From DASPTH01 sp035623515 (GTDB lineage: Bacteria > Actinomycetota > Acidimicrobiia > IMCC26256 > DASPTH01): 64,000 nucleotides of DNA. The stretch spans positions 1-64,000 of the forward strand of contig DASPTH010000322.1 of assembly GCA_035623515.1 (NCBI GenBank), given 5' to 3'. Each line of letters starts with the position of its first letter. The stretch's first letter is position 1. Positions 8,141 to 15,485 of this stretch are shown here, one piece after another. The notes beneath the pieces were generated by a model. It was not told the origin of the DNA. It made no database searches and was given only the letters and a program-made list of their open reading frames with translations. The position numbers were made by a program, and so were the translations under genes.

Positions 8141-8980
8141 TCAGCCGCTCGTCTCGGTAGCGACGCCGAGTCGCGTCGCAGCGATCACGACCGTCGCATA
8201 TGGCATCGTGAAGCTACCGCCCATGACGTCGATCGTCTCGCCGACGCCGGCCAAGAGTTCGGCCAGCTCGTCGGGTGAGAACTGCCCGACGTCACCGAAC
8301 GTCGGCACTTGATCGAGCCACTCGTCCCGCGTGTAGGTCCGCTGCCAATCGAACTGCCAATGCTGCGGGGCGCTGAACGCGCCGGCCGCCCGCATGCCGT
8401 CGCCCGCCCGGGCGAACACCCCCGCGTACGCGTCGAGCGGAGGGATTGCCCACGGATCCAGCGCCAAGTCCGGCATGACCCGGCGATACACGCGCGAGAA
8501 CGCTCCCGCGACCTCGGGCGAGGGCCGGAACACGTTCCAGAACACCGCCAACACGCCACTCGAACGCAGCACCTCGGCCGCCTTGGCGGTCCCGGTCACT
8601 GGCTCGATCCAGTGCCAGGTCTGTCCGGAGACGATGGCATCGAATACCCGGCCGACAGGATCCCAACTCTCGAACGCCGCCACCTCGACCTCGAGTCCTG
8701 TGTGCCGGGCCCACTCCGCCATCCGCGCGTCGACCTCGACACCCACGACGCTGCAGCCGGCCGCTTGGAACTGCCGCGCGGCGATACCGGTTCCGCAGCC
8801 GACATCGACCACCTGCCTTCCCGGCATCGCGGCAACCACGCGCTCGACCATCGCGGCGGGATAGCGCGGTCGGGCACGGTCGTACCGTGCGGCATCCGCG
8901 CCGAACGACTCGGCCAGCTCGCGCGCACGATGCGGCTCTCTTTCTGAACCGCGCGCTCGCTCGTGCGGTGGCGTCGACAT
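8141..8980 (-). CDS. class I SAM-dependent methyltransferase
   Basis: 279 residues with FGADAARYDRARPRYPAAMVE, then motif I VVDVGCGTGIAARQFQ, the acidic strand GVEVDARMAEWAR, and FDAIVSGQTWHWIEP at the motif IV position. This is the SmtA/UbiE-like small-molecule methyltransferase fold. It resembles the methyltransferase at 33962-34756, which shares the YDRARPRYP segment, so the two are probably paralogs. The acceptor is unknown. A perfect 8-bp-arm inverted repeat lies upstream at 9033-9050. Confidence 0.9.
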   Translation of the reverse strand: MSTPPHERARGSEREPHRARELAESFGADAARYDRARPRYPAAMVERVVAAMPGRQVVDVGCGTGIAARQFQAAGCSVVGVEVDARMAEWARHTGLEVEVAAFESWDPVGRVFDAIVSGQTWHWIEPVTGTAKAAEVLRSSGVLAVFWNVFRPSPEVAGAFSRVYRRVMPDLALDPWAIPPLDAYAGVFARAGDGMRAAGAFSAPQHWQFDWQRTYTRDEWLDQVPTFGDVGQFSPDELAELLAGVGETIDVMGGSFTMPYATVVIAATRLGVATETSG

Positions 8981-9032
8981 GCGACCACCCTAACGAGGCG
9001 CTGGCTCAGCCCGGGGCAGGCGCGCTGTCGGC

Positions 9033-9050
9033 GACGTCGCGAGCGACGTC
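9033..9050. promoter_or_regulatory. inverted repeat GACGTCGC-GA-GCGACGTC
   Basis: Perfect 8-bp arms with a 2-bp centre lie 53-70 bases upstream of the methyltransferase start and about 130 bases before the broken antitoxin gene. The size and symmetry fit a dimeric repressor site. No adjacent regulator identifies its partner. Confidence 0.4.
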
Positions 9051-9177
9051 ACGGACGGACCATCGCGCTTGCTCGTGTCGATGCCGGTCAGGAAGCGAGC
9101 CGCTGCGTCACCATGTGAACGCGACCGCGTGATTCGGTGCCGGTTCCGCGCCTGGCGTTCTGGCGATACTTCTGGCG

Positions 9178-9476
9178 ATGACGAGCGGGCGGGTCGTCAT
9201 CACCGAGCACGGGCCCGCAGCAGTCATGCTCAGCGTCGAGGACCTGCAGTCGCTCGAAGAGGGCTCGAGATTTCGAGCGACCCGGCGTTGATGCGATCCA
9301 TCCGGCGGGCCGAGCGCGAGGCCGCGAGCGGCAAGGCGAGACGCGGCCAGCCGTTCGCGATCGCTTGGTCACCGAGTGCCCTGCGCGATCTGGCCGGGCT
9401 TGCCGAGAAGGTGGCGGCGGCGGTCGAGTTCGTCTACGGCGGGCAGCCGCTCCAGCTCGGCTCGAGCTGCCCGTGA
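9178..9476 (+). pseudogene. degraded Phd/YefM antitoxin - RelE toxin module
   Basis: The frame from the ATG at 9178 gives MTSGRVVITEHGPAAVMLSV followed by EDLQSLEEG, a Phd/YefM-type antitoxin N-terminus, and stops at 9292. The antitoxin continues in the next frame as LEISSDPALMRSIRRAEREA, showing a frameshift near 9270. Directly after this comes FAIAWSPSALRDLAGLAEKV and AAAVEFVYGG, the first third of a RelE/ParE-type toxin, which ends abruptly at 9476. The linker between the two genes and the last two thirds of the toxin are missing, so the module is dead. Confidence 0.75.
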
Positions 9477-9570
9477 CTTGAAAGCCGCGATCGAACGACC
9501 GCTCCCCATACGTGTACCAACCCGCTGAGGGCTTCGTCACGCACCTCAGCTCGTTTCGACGGGTGTCAGA

Positions 9571-10785
9571 TCAGCGAATGTGCACGCCGCTGATCGACCG
9601 CGCGATGACGAGCCGCTGGATCTCCGAAGTGCCTTCGAAGATCGTGTAGATCTTGGCGTCGCGGTGCCACCGCTCCACGGGGTACTCGCGCACGTACCCG
9701 TAGCCACCGAGGATCTGGATGGCTTCCTCGGTGACGCGCACTGCGGTCTCGCCGGCCTTGAGCTTGCTCATCGAGCCCTCGCCGTTCTCGAACTGCTTGC
9801 CGTTCTTGCCCATCCACGCGGCGCGCCACACGAGCAGGCGCGACGCGTCGATCTCCGTCTTCATGTCGGCGAGCTTGAACGCGATGGCCTGGTTCTCGAT
9901 GATCGGACGCTCGAACTGCACCCGCTCCTTCGCGTACTCGAGCGCGTACTCGTAGGCCGCGCGCGCGATGCCGATCGCCTGTGCGCCGACCAGCGGGCGG
10001 GTGGCCTCGAACGTGGCCATGGCCGCCTGGACGCGGCTGCTGCCTCCCTCGCGGGCGCGCGCGAGGCGCTCGTCGAGTTTCTCCTTGCCGCCGAGCAGGC
10101 ACGTCCCCGGGACGCGGACGTCCTCGAGCACGACCTCCGCGGTGTGGCTGGCGCGGATCCCGTGCTTCTTGAACTTCTGGCCCATGCGCAGCCCGGGGGT
10201 GCCGGGCGGCACCACGAAGCTGGCGTGGCCGCGCGCCTTCAGCTCGGGATCCACCGACGCGACGATCACGTGCACGTCGGCGATGCCGCCGTTGGTGATC
10301 CACGTCTTGGTGCCGTTCAGCACCCACTCGTCCTTCGCCTCGTCGTAGACGGCGCGGGTGCGCAACGAGCTGACGTCGCTGCCGGCGTCGGGCTCGCTCA
10401 CCGCGAACGCGCCGAGCTGGATGTTGTCGGGCGTTCCGTAGCACTGCGGGACCCATTCGGCGATCTGCTGGGGCGTGCCGTTGGCGACGATGCCCGAGAC
10501 CGCGAGCGTGGAGCCGAAGATCGCGAGGGTGATGCCGGCGTCACCCCAGCACATCTCCTCGCTGACCACCGGCCACGTGAGGCCCGTGGGGTCGGCGATC
10601 GCGTTGGCGCCGAACTCGACGGAGTACAGGCCGATGCGGGCCGCCTCCTCGATGATCGGCCACGGGGTCTCCTCCCGCTCGTCCCACTCGTGGGCGGCCG
10701 GGCGGACGACGTCCTCGGCGAAGTCGTGCACCCACTTCTGGAGCTGGAGTTGGTCCTCGTCGAGGTCGAGGGAGAAGGCGGCCAT
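9571..10785 (-). CDS. acyl-CoA dehydrogenase
   Basis: 404 residues from the ATG at 10785 (AGGAG four bases upstream); the start at 10809 would include the leader and is rejected. The FAD and substrate motifs are present: AFAVSEPDAGSDVSSLRT, VLNGTKTWITNGG, GQKFKKHGIRASHTAEVVLEDVRVP and the C-terminal QILGGYGYVREYPVERWHRD. The catalytic Glu lies in YTIFEGTSEIQ. Full length for a soluble FadE that introduces the alpha-beta double bond of an acyl-CoA. A perfect 20-bp palindrome just upstream suggests control by a TetR-type acyl-CoA-responsive repressor, which is inference. Confidence 0.95.
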   Translation of the reverse strand: MAAFSLDLDEDQLQLQKWVHDFAEDVVRPAAHEWDEREETPWPIIEEAARIGLYSVEFGANAIADPTGLTWPVVSEEMCWGDAGITLAIFGSTLAVSGIVANGTPQQIAEWVPQCYGTPDNIQLGAFAVSEPDAGSDVSSLRTRAVYDEAKDEWVLNGTKTWITNGGIADVHVIVASVDPELKARGHASFVVPPGTPGLRMGQKFKKHGIRASHTAEVVLEDVRVPGTCLLGGKEKLDERLARAREGGSSRVQAAMATFEATRPLVGAQAIGIARAAYEYALEYAKERVQFERPIIENQAIAFKLADMKTEIDASRLLVWRAAWMGKNGKQFENGEGSMSKLKAGETAVRVTEEAIQILGGYGYVREYPVERWHRDAKIYTIFEGTSEIQRLVIARSISGVHIR

Positions 10786-10809
10786 GGGTGCTCCTGACGC
10801 CGACGTCAC

Positions 10810-10829
10810 AAGTTACCGGCCGGTAACTT
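10810..10829. promoter_or_regulatory. perfect 20-bp palindrome, candidate TetR operator
   Basis: AAGTTACCGGCCGGTAACTT reads identically on both strands and lies 25-44 bases upstream of the acyl-CoA dehydrogenase start. The length and symmetry are those of TetR-family operators, which commonly control fatty-acid oxidation genes in actinobacteria. No intact regulator gene is near; the only TetR sequence in the window is the broken one at 23780-24097. Confidence 0.65.
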
Positions 10830-10962
10830 AGCACCGTGCCGGGACGCGGGCGTGCCGGGACGCGAACGTGCCCGCCGGCGGGGCCGGCGGGCACGTTCCC
10901 CGGACCGAGCTCGGTGTGCGTCGGTGGGAGCTCGGCCCCGTACGGAAACGGTGTCGCTCTGG

Positions 10963-11412
10963 TTACACCGTTCCGTGTTGGCCGAACTGGTGGTTCATGA
11001 TCGTGTCGACCCGGCCGGGCACCTTCTGGGTGAGCTGGTCGGCCCGGGCCTGGTCGATGCGGTGGTTCGCCAGGGCCTTCTGGATCAGCTTGTCAGCGGC
11101 GTTGACGAGGGCGGTCTTCACGGCCCCAGGGTCCTTGGTGAGCGACTGCGCGTACTGGGTGATCGTCTGGCCGCCCTTCAGGGCCGTCCGCAGGTCCTGG
11201 ACCGAGACCCCGAGGGTGTCGGCCACGATCTTGGCGGCGTGCCGGCGGATGGCGATCCGCAACCGGAGGCCCGGGTGGCCCTGGGCGGTGGCAGCCGGCT
11301 GCCCGGAACCCGAGCCGGAGCCGGAGCTGTCCGCCGCGTAGGCGACACCGGCGGTGCCCGCGGTGAGGGCCCCGGCCAGCGCAACCATGGCCACGAACTT
11401 CTTCATCTTCAT
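10963..11412 (-). CDS. small secreted helical protein, unknown function
   Basis: 149 residues starting MKMKKFVAMVALAGALTAGT, with GGAAGGA six bases before the ATG. A signal peptide ends near VAYAADSS, followed by a Gly/Ser linker and then a helical domain with TLGVSVQDLRTALKGGQTIT, DPGAVKTALVNAADKLIQKA and IDQARADQLTQKVPGRV. Similar helical segments occur in many exported actinobacterial hypothetical proteins, but no function is known to me. Expected location is the cell envelope or medium. It is divergent from the enoyl-CoA hydratase at 11554. Confidence 0.8.
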   Translation of the reverse strand: MKMKKFVAMVALAGALTAGTAGVAYAADSSGSGSGSGQPAATAQGHPGLRLRIAIRRHAAKIVADTLGVSVQDLRTALKGGQTITQYAQSLTKDPGAVKTALVNAADKLIQKALANHRIDQARADQLTQKVPGRVDTIMNHQFGQHGTV

Positions 11413-11449
11413 CGTCGGTCCTTCCCTGTTCCCCGCTCTCTCGGTGGAC

Positions 11450-11470
11450 TGGACCGGGGGGTTCGGTCCA
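11450..11470. promoter_or_regulatory. inverted repeat TGGACCG-N7-CGGTCCA in a divergent promoter
   Basis: Perfect 7-bp arms flank a G-rich 7-base spacer between the start of the secreted protein (11412, minus) and that of the enoyl-CoA hydratase (11554, plus). It could be an operator or a leader hairpin of the secreted-protein mRNA. Confidence 0.4.
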
Positions 11471-11553
11471 CGTCACCTATGCAACCGCGGGAACATGAGG
11501 TGCGTGTGAACCGGGAGGCAGCCCTCGGCCAAGCCGAGTAGCGTCCGGGCGCC

Positions 11554-12312
11554 ATGAGCAACGACGTGACCGTCGCGGTCGACGACGACGTCGCGACGGT
11601 GGAGATCCACCGCCCGCCCAACAACTACTTCGACGTGACCCTCATCCGCGAGTTGGTCGACGCGGCCTTCGCGCTCGACGACGACCCTGCCTGCCGTGCG
11701 ATCGTCCTGTGCGCCGAGGGCAAGAACTTCTGCGCCGGCGCCGACCTCGGGCCGGAGTCGGACCTCGTCGACCAGACCGCCGACCTCTACGCGCAGGCCG
11801 TGCAGCTCTTCTCGGCGAAGAAGCCCATCGTCGCCGCGGTCAACGGCGCCGCGGTGGGCGGTGGCCTCGGCCTCGCGCTCGCGGCCGACTTCCGCGTGGC
11901 GACGCCCGAGTCGCGGTTCAGCTGCAACTTCGCGAAGCTCGGGTTCCACCAGGGCTTCGGCATCTCGGTCACGCTCCCGGCGGTGGTCGGTCAGCAGCGC
12001 GCACTCGAGTTGCTCTACACGGGAGGGCAGGTGAAGGGCGCGGAAGCGCTCGCGATCGGCCTCTGTGACCGCCTCACCAGCCCGGAGGACCTGCGGGCCG
12101 CCGCCCGGGAGCTCGCGGCCGAGATCGCGGCCGCGGGCCCGCTCGCAGTGCTCGCGATCCGCGAGACCATGCGCGGCAGTCTGGCGGCGCAGGTTCAGCA
12201 GGCCACCACGCGGGAGCACGACATGCAGCAACGGCTGCGGCGTACCGACGACTTCCGGGAGGGCGTGGCGGCGATGGCGGAGCGGCGCCCGCCGAACTTC
12301 ACCGGGCGGTAG
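11554..12312 (+). CDS. enoyl-CoA hydratase/isomerase family protein
   Basis: 252 residues. The crotonase oxyanion-hole segments are clear: GKNFCAGADLG and AAVNGAAVGGGLGLALAADF. At the usual second catalytic Glu position the sequence reads NFAKLGFHQGFGISVTLP, so the classic hydratase Glu is not obvious and an isomerase or another crotonase reaction is possible. The GTG of the phosphotransferase gene follows after 6 bases, so both are probably one operon with the dioxygenase downstream. Confidence 0.9.
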   Translation: MSNDVTVAVDDDVATVEIHRPPNNYFDVTLIRELVDAAFALDDDPACRAIVLCAEGKNFCAGADLGPESDLVDQTADLYAQAVQLFSAKKPIVAAVNGAAVGGGLGLALAADFRVATPESRFSCNFAKLGFHQGFGISVTLPAVVGQQRALELLYTGGQVKGAEALAIGLCDRLTSPEDLRAAARELAAEIAAAGPLAVLAIRETMRGSLAAQVQQATTREHDMQQRLRRTDDFREGVAAMAERRPPNFTGR

Positions 12313-12318
12313 CGAGGG

Positions 12319-13353
12319 GTGGACGCGCACGCCCCTGCGGGAGTGGACCTCGAGCGCCTGGCCCCCTGGTTCGCGGCGAACGCGCCGCAGTTCCACCCGC
12401 CGTTCACCGCCGAGCAGATCGCCGGCGGCCGCTCCAACATCACCGTGCGCCTCACCGACGCCGACGGCCGCGACTGCATCATCCGGCGGCCGCCGCTGCA
12501 CAGCGTCCTCGCGACCGCGCACGACGTCGGCCGCGAGTACCGGGTGATCCACGCGCTGGGCCCTACACCGGTGCCGGTGCCGGAGGCGTACGCGAACTGC
12601 GAGGACGACGGCCTGATCGGCGCGCCGTTCTACGCGATGGAATTCGTCGACGGCATCGTGTTGAACGACGTCCGTACCGCGCAGCGCGCGCTCGACGAGG
12701 CCGCCCGTCACCACGCGAGCTACTCCGTGGTCGACGCCCATGTCGCCCTGCACGCGGTCGACGTCGACGAGGTCGGGCTCGGCGACCTCGCCCGCCGCGA
12801 CGACTACATCGGCCGCCAGCTCCGCCGGTGGCACCGGCAGTACGAGCAGACCCGGACCGCGGACCTGCCGGGTGTCGACCGGGTGTACGAGCTCCTGTCG
12901 GCACGGATCCCCGAGCAGCGGGAGACGCGGATCGTGCACGGCGACCTGCGCCTCGGGAACTGCATCATCGACGACCGCGGCACCGTGCGCGCAGTGCTCG
13001 ACTGGGAGCTGTGCACGCTCGGTGACCCGCTCGCCGACATCGGCTACCTGCTCGCGACGTCGCCCGAGTCCGGTGACGAGACGATCGCCGATGCCTTCTC
13101 CCCCACGATCGCGGACGGATTCGCGACCCGCGACGAGCTGGCCGAGAAGTACGCGCGCGATTCGGGCCGCGACCTCTCGCAGATCGAGTACTACATCGCC
13201 TTCTCGCACTGGAAGCTCGCGTGCATCCTCCAAGGGGTGATGGTTCGCGCGGCAGCAGGCGCGCAAGGCGAGCGCGCGGCCGACTCGGCGCCCATCCGCC
13301 GCCGCATCGAGGCGAGCGTCGAGCTCGCGGAGGCCCATGCCGCGAGGTTGTGA
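12319..13353 (+). CDS. APH-family phosphotransferase (ACAD10/11 kinase-like)
   Basis: 344 residues from a GTG. Kinase motifs are visible: GGRSNITVRLTD at the nucleotide loop, FYAMEFVDGIVLND at the hinge, the catalytic loop IVHGDLRLGNCIID and the metal-binding DWELCTLGDPLADIGYLL. The closest known proteins are the kinase domains fused to human ACAD10/11 and their free-standing actinobacterial relatives, which phosphorylate 4-hydroxyacyl-CoAs ahead of beta-oxidation. The position directly behind a crotonase-family gene supports an acyl-CoA role. Confidence 0.87.
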   Translation: MDAHAPAGVDLERLAPWFAANAPQFHPPFTAEQIAGGRSNITVRLTDADGRDCIIRRPPLHSVLATAHDVGREYRVIHALGPTPVPVPEAYANCEDDGLIGAPFYAMEFVDGIVLNDVRTAQRALDEAARHHASYSVVDAHVALHAVDVDEVGLGDLARRDDYIGRQLRRWHRQYEQTRTADLPGVDRVYELLSARIPEQRETRIVHGDLRLGNCIIDDRGTVRAVLDWELCTLGDPLADIGYLLATSPESGDETIADAFSPTIADGFATRDELAEKYARDSGRDLSQIEYYIAFSHWKLACILQGVMVRAAAGAQGERAADSAPIRRRIEASVELAEAHAARL

Positions 13354-13603
13354 TGCCGAGGGGTAGGGCCGCTCCGCGACCACGGAACACCACCACCGTC
13401 GCCGCCTACAGCCACGTACCGTCGTGGTCGACGGCCTCGACGCCGCGATCGCCTTCTACCGCGACACCTTCGGGTTCGAGGCGCTGCTCTGCCCCGAGCC
13501 CATCGACGCGCTGGCGCCCGGCGCGTGGCCGGCGGTCGCCGGTGGCCGGCACCGGGTCCTGTGCCGGTGCTTGTCGGGTTCGCCATCGGGCATGCTGGTG
13601 CAC
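13353..13603 (+). pseudogene. truncated, frameshifted VOC (glyoxalase-like) fragment
   Basis: From the ATG at 13353, which overlaps the kinase stop, one frame gives NTTTVAAYSHV, and a shifted frame continues VVDGLDAAIAFYRDTFGFEA and then PGAWPAVAGGRHRVLCR. This is the start of a vicinal-oxygen-chelate domain broken by a one-base shift near 13420. The second half of the domain is missing. The remaining open frame runs straight into the dioxygenase gene at 13604, so the ORF looks like a fusion but is better read as a dead fragment plus an intact gene. Confidence 0.6.
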
Positions 13604-14509
13604 ATGGGAACCGGGATCGCCGCGATCGAGATCACGCCCCTGACGCCCGAGATCGGAGCGGAGGTCCGCGGCGTCGACCTTGCCAGTGACCTGTCGGCCG
13701 AGACGATCAGCGCCATCCGTACGGCATGGTTGGACCATCTCGTGTTGTTCTTTCCCGAGCAGCGGCTGACGCCCGACACCCAAGTCGTGTTCGCCCGCCG
13801 GTTCGGCGACATCACCGAAGGGCACCCCGTGGAACCTTCGCTGCCGGGGCACCCCAACGTGCTGCCCATCGACAGCGTGAAGGACCGTGTGGACTTCTGG
13901 CACACGGACGTGACCTTCATGTCGAAGCCGCCGACCGGTTCCTTGCTCTACGCGGTCCAACTCCCGGCCGTGGGTGGCGACACCCTGTGGATCAGCACCC
14001 GGGCCGCCTATGCCGCGCTGGCCGAACCATTGCGGCAGATGTGTGACGGACTGACTGCGATCCACTACGACCCGCACTACGCGCAGGTGATCGCCGACGG
14101 TGGCGGCAAGGACTGGGAAGGCCACCACGTCGAACGCCTCCGGCCGGTCGAGCACCCCGTCGTGCGTGTGCACCCCGAAACCGGACGCTGCAACTTGTTC
14201 GTGAACCCACAGTTCACCGTGGCGCTGAAGGGTTTCGATGGTCCCCAGGGCAACGGTCTGTTGCGGGTCCTGTACGACCACATGGTCCAACCTCGGTTCA
14301 CCGTGCGGTACCGCTGGCATCCCCACACGCTCGCGTTCTGGGACAACCGCGCCACCATGCACTACGGCGTGTACGACTACGAGGGATCACGACGAGTCAT
14401 GCACCGCGTCACCCTCGAGGGCGACCGACCGTACGGACCGGAATCCGCTGCTGCCGACGGCCGCGACGCGGCGCCGCGCCACCCGGCCGGCGAGACGAAC
14501 GAATGCTGA
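13604..14509 (+). CDS. TauD/TfdA-family Fe(II)/2-oxoglutarate dioxygenase
   Basis: 301 residues from the ATG at 13604, where the family similarity begins (ITPLTPEIGAEVRGVDLASD). The Fe ligands are in FWHTDVTFMSKPPTG; the distal His and the 2-oxoglutarate Arg are in WDNRATMHYGVYDYEGSRRV and MHRVTLEGDRPYG. The open frame extends upstream to 13424, but that part encodes the VOC remnant rather than dioxygenase. It is a second TauD-like enzyme in the window, clearly diverged from the one at 2288-3232. Substrate unknown. Confidence 0.9.
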   Translation: MGTGIAAIEITPLTPEIGAEVRGVDLASDLSAETISAIRTAWLDHLVLFFPEQRLTPDTQVVFARRFGDITEGHPVEPSLPGHPNVLPIDSVKDRVDFWHTDVTFMSKPPTGSLLYAVQLPAVGGDTLWISTRAAYAALAEPLRQMCDGLTAIHYDPHYAQVIADGGGKDWEGHHVERLRPVEHPVVRVHPETGRCNLFVNPQFTVALKGFDGPQGNGLLRVLYDHMVQPRFTVRYRWHPHTLAFWDNRATMHYGVYDYEGSRRVMHRVTLEGDRPYGPESAAADGRDAAPRHPAGETNEC

Positions 14510-14698
14510 TGGTGGTGCACGTGGACGGGCGGTGCGCGCGGCATTCAGCCGACTCGGTCGAGTTCGAACTGGTTGTGGCGTGGCCGATGTGGCGGCCGAC
14601 CGACTGGTGACTCGACGACCCCGACGGCGCGATCACCTGCCGCACCGACTTCGGCCGCCCGCCACCTGAACGCTCCGACCGCCTCGTAGCGTGACGCC

Positions 14699-15481
14699 GT
14701 GGATCGGCGCACGTTCCTCCTCGCCGGCGCGGCCGCCATCGCGGCCGCCGCGTGCTCGGGCGGCGAGTCAGCGAGCCGGGCCGGCACCACGACGACGACC
14801 ACGAGCACCACCGCGCCTCCGCCGCCCGCGCCGAGCGCCACCACCACACCACCGCCGCCCGCGCCCGCGGCGTTCGTCGACACCGGCCCGCGCACCCACG
14901 ATCGGGTCGCGCTCACGTTCCACACCAACGGCGACCTCGGCCTCGCACAACAATTGCTCGACACGCTGGCGTCGCGCGACGCGGTGGTCACGTGCTTCAT
15001 CGTCGGCAACTGGCTCGACGCCAACCCGTCGTGGGCGAAGAAGCTCCAGGACGCGGGCCACGAGCTCGCCAACCACACCTACACGCACCCCGATTTCCTG
15101 TCGCTCTCGCCCGACGCCATGCGCGACGAGGTCGTACGCTGCCGCGACGTGCTCACCCGCCTGACCGGCTCGCCGGGCGCGTTCTTCCGGCCGTCGGGCA
15201 CCGACGACGGCACCGCCACGCCACCGGAGATCGTGCTCGAGGTCGCGCGCGACGCGGGCTACGCGACAGTGCTCGGGTTCGACGTCGACCCGCTCGACTA
15301 CCAGGACCCCGGCGCCGACGCCGTCGTCCAGCGCACGCTCGCCACGGTCGGGCCCGGTTCGATCGTGAGCATGCACTTCGGCCACCCGGGGACGATCACC
15401 GCGATGCCCGCGGTGCTCGACGGCCTGCAGCGCAAGGGCCTGGTGCCCGTCACCGCGTCGAAGCTGCTCGCGCCGGGCTGA
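14699..15481 (+). CDS. Tat-exported lipoprotein, polysaccharide deacetylase (NodB) family
   Basis: 260 residues from a GTG. The N-terminus MDRRTFLLAGAAAIAAAACS combines a twin-arginine motif with a lipobox Cys, and a Thr/Pro-rich linker follows, so the protein should be anchored outside the membrane. The NodB domain spans about 65-258, with the metal-binding HELANHTYTHPDF and the FFRPSGTDDGTA strand. Motif I, normally TFDDG, reads TFHTNGD, so the catalytic base and metal-binding Asp pair is replaced. Activity may be altered or absent. It could modify peptidoglycan or an extracellular glycan. Confidence 0.85.
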   Translation: MDRRTFLLAGAAAIAAAACSGGESASRAGTTTTTTSTTAPPPPAPSATTTPPPPAPAAFVDTGPRTHDRVALTFHTNGDLGLAQQLLDTLASRDAVVTCFIVGNWLDANPSWAKKLQDAGHELANHTYTHPDFLSLSPDAMRDEVVRCRDVLTRLTGSPGAFFRPSGTDDGTATPPEIVLEVARDAGYATVLGFDVDPLDYQDPGADAVVQRTLATVGPGSIVSMHFGHPGTITAMPAVLDGLQRKGLVPVTASKLLAPG

Positions 15482-15485
15482 CGTC

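Noticed and set aside
9069..9177. ATG at 9069 as the start of a 135-aa protein covering the toxin fragment
   Set aside because: The first 60 residues of that frame are unrelated to the antitoxin, whose start is in another frame at 9178. The long frame is accidental.
14503..14610. A 35-codon ORF (MLMVVHVDGRCARHSADSVE...) ending in TGG-TGA, with protein-like sequence continuing after the TGA
   Set aside because: It overlaps the dioxygenase stop and has no good ribosome-binding site. Readthrough or selenocysteine was considered, but there is no SECIS-like hairpin and the continuation is short; most likely a remnant.
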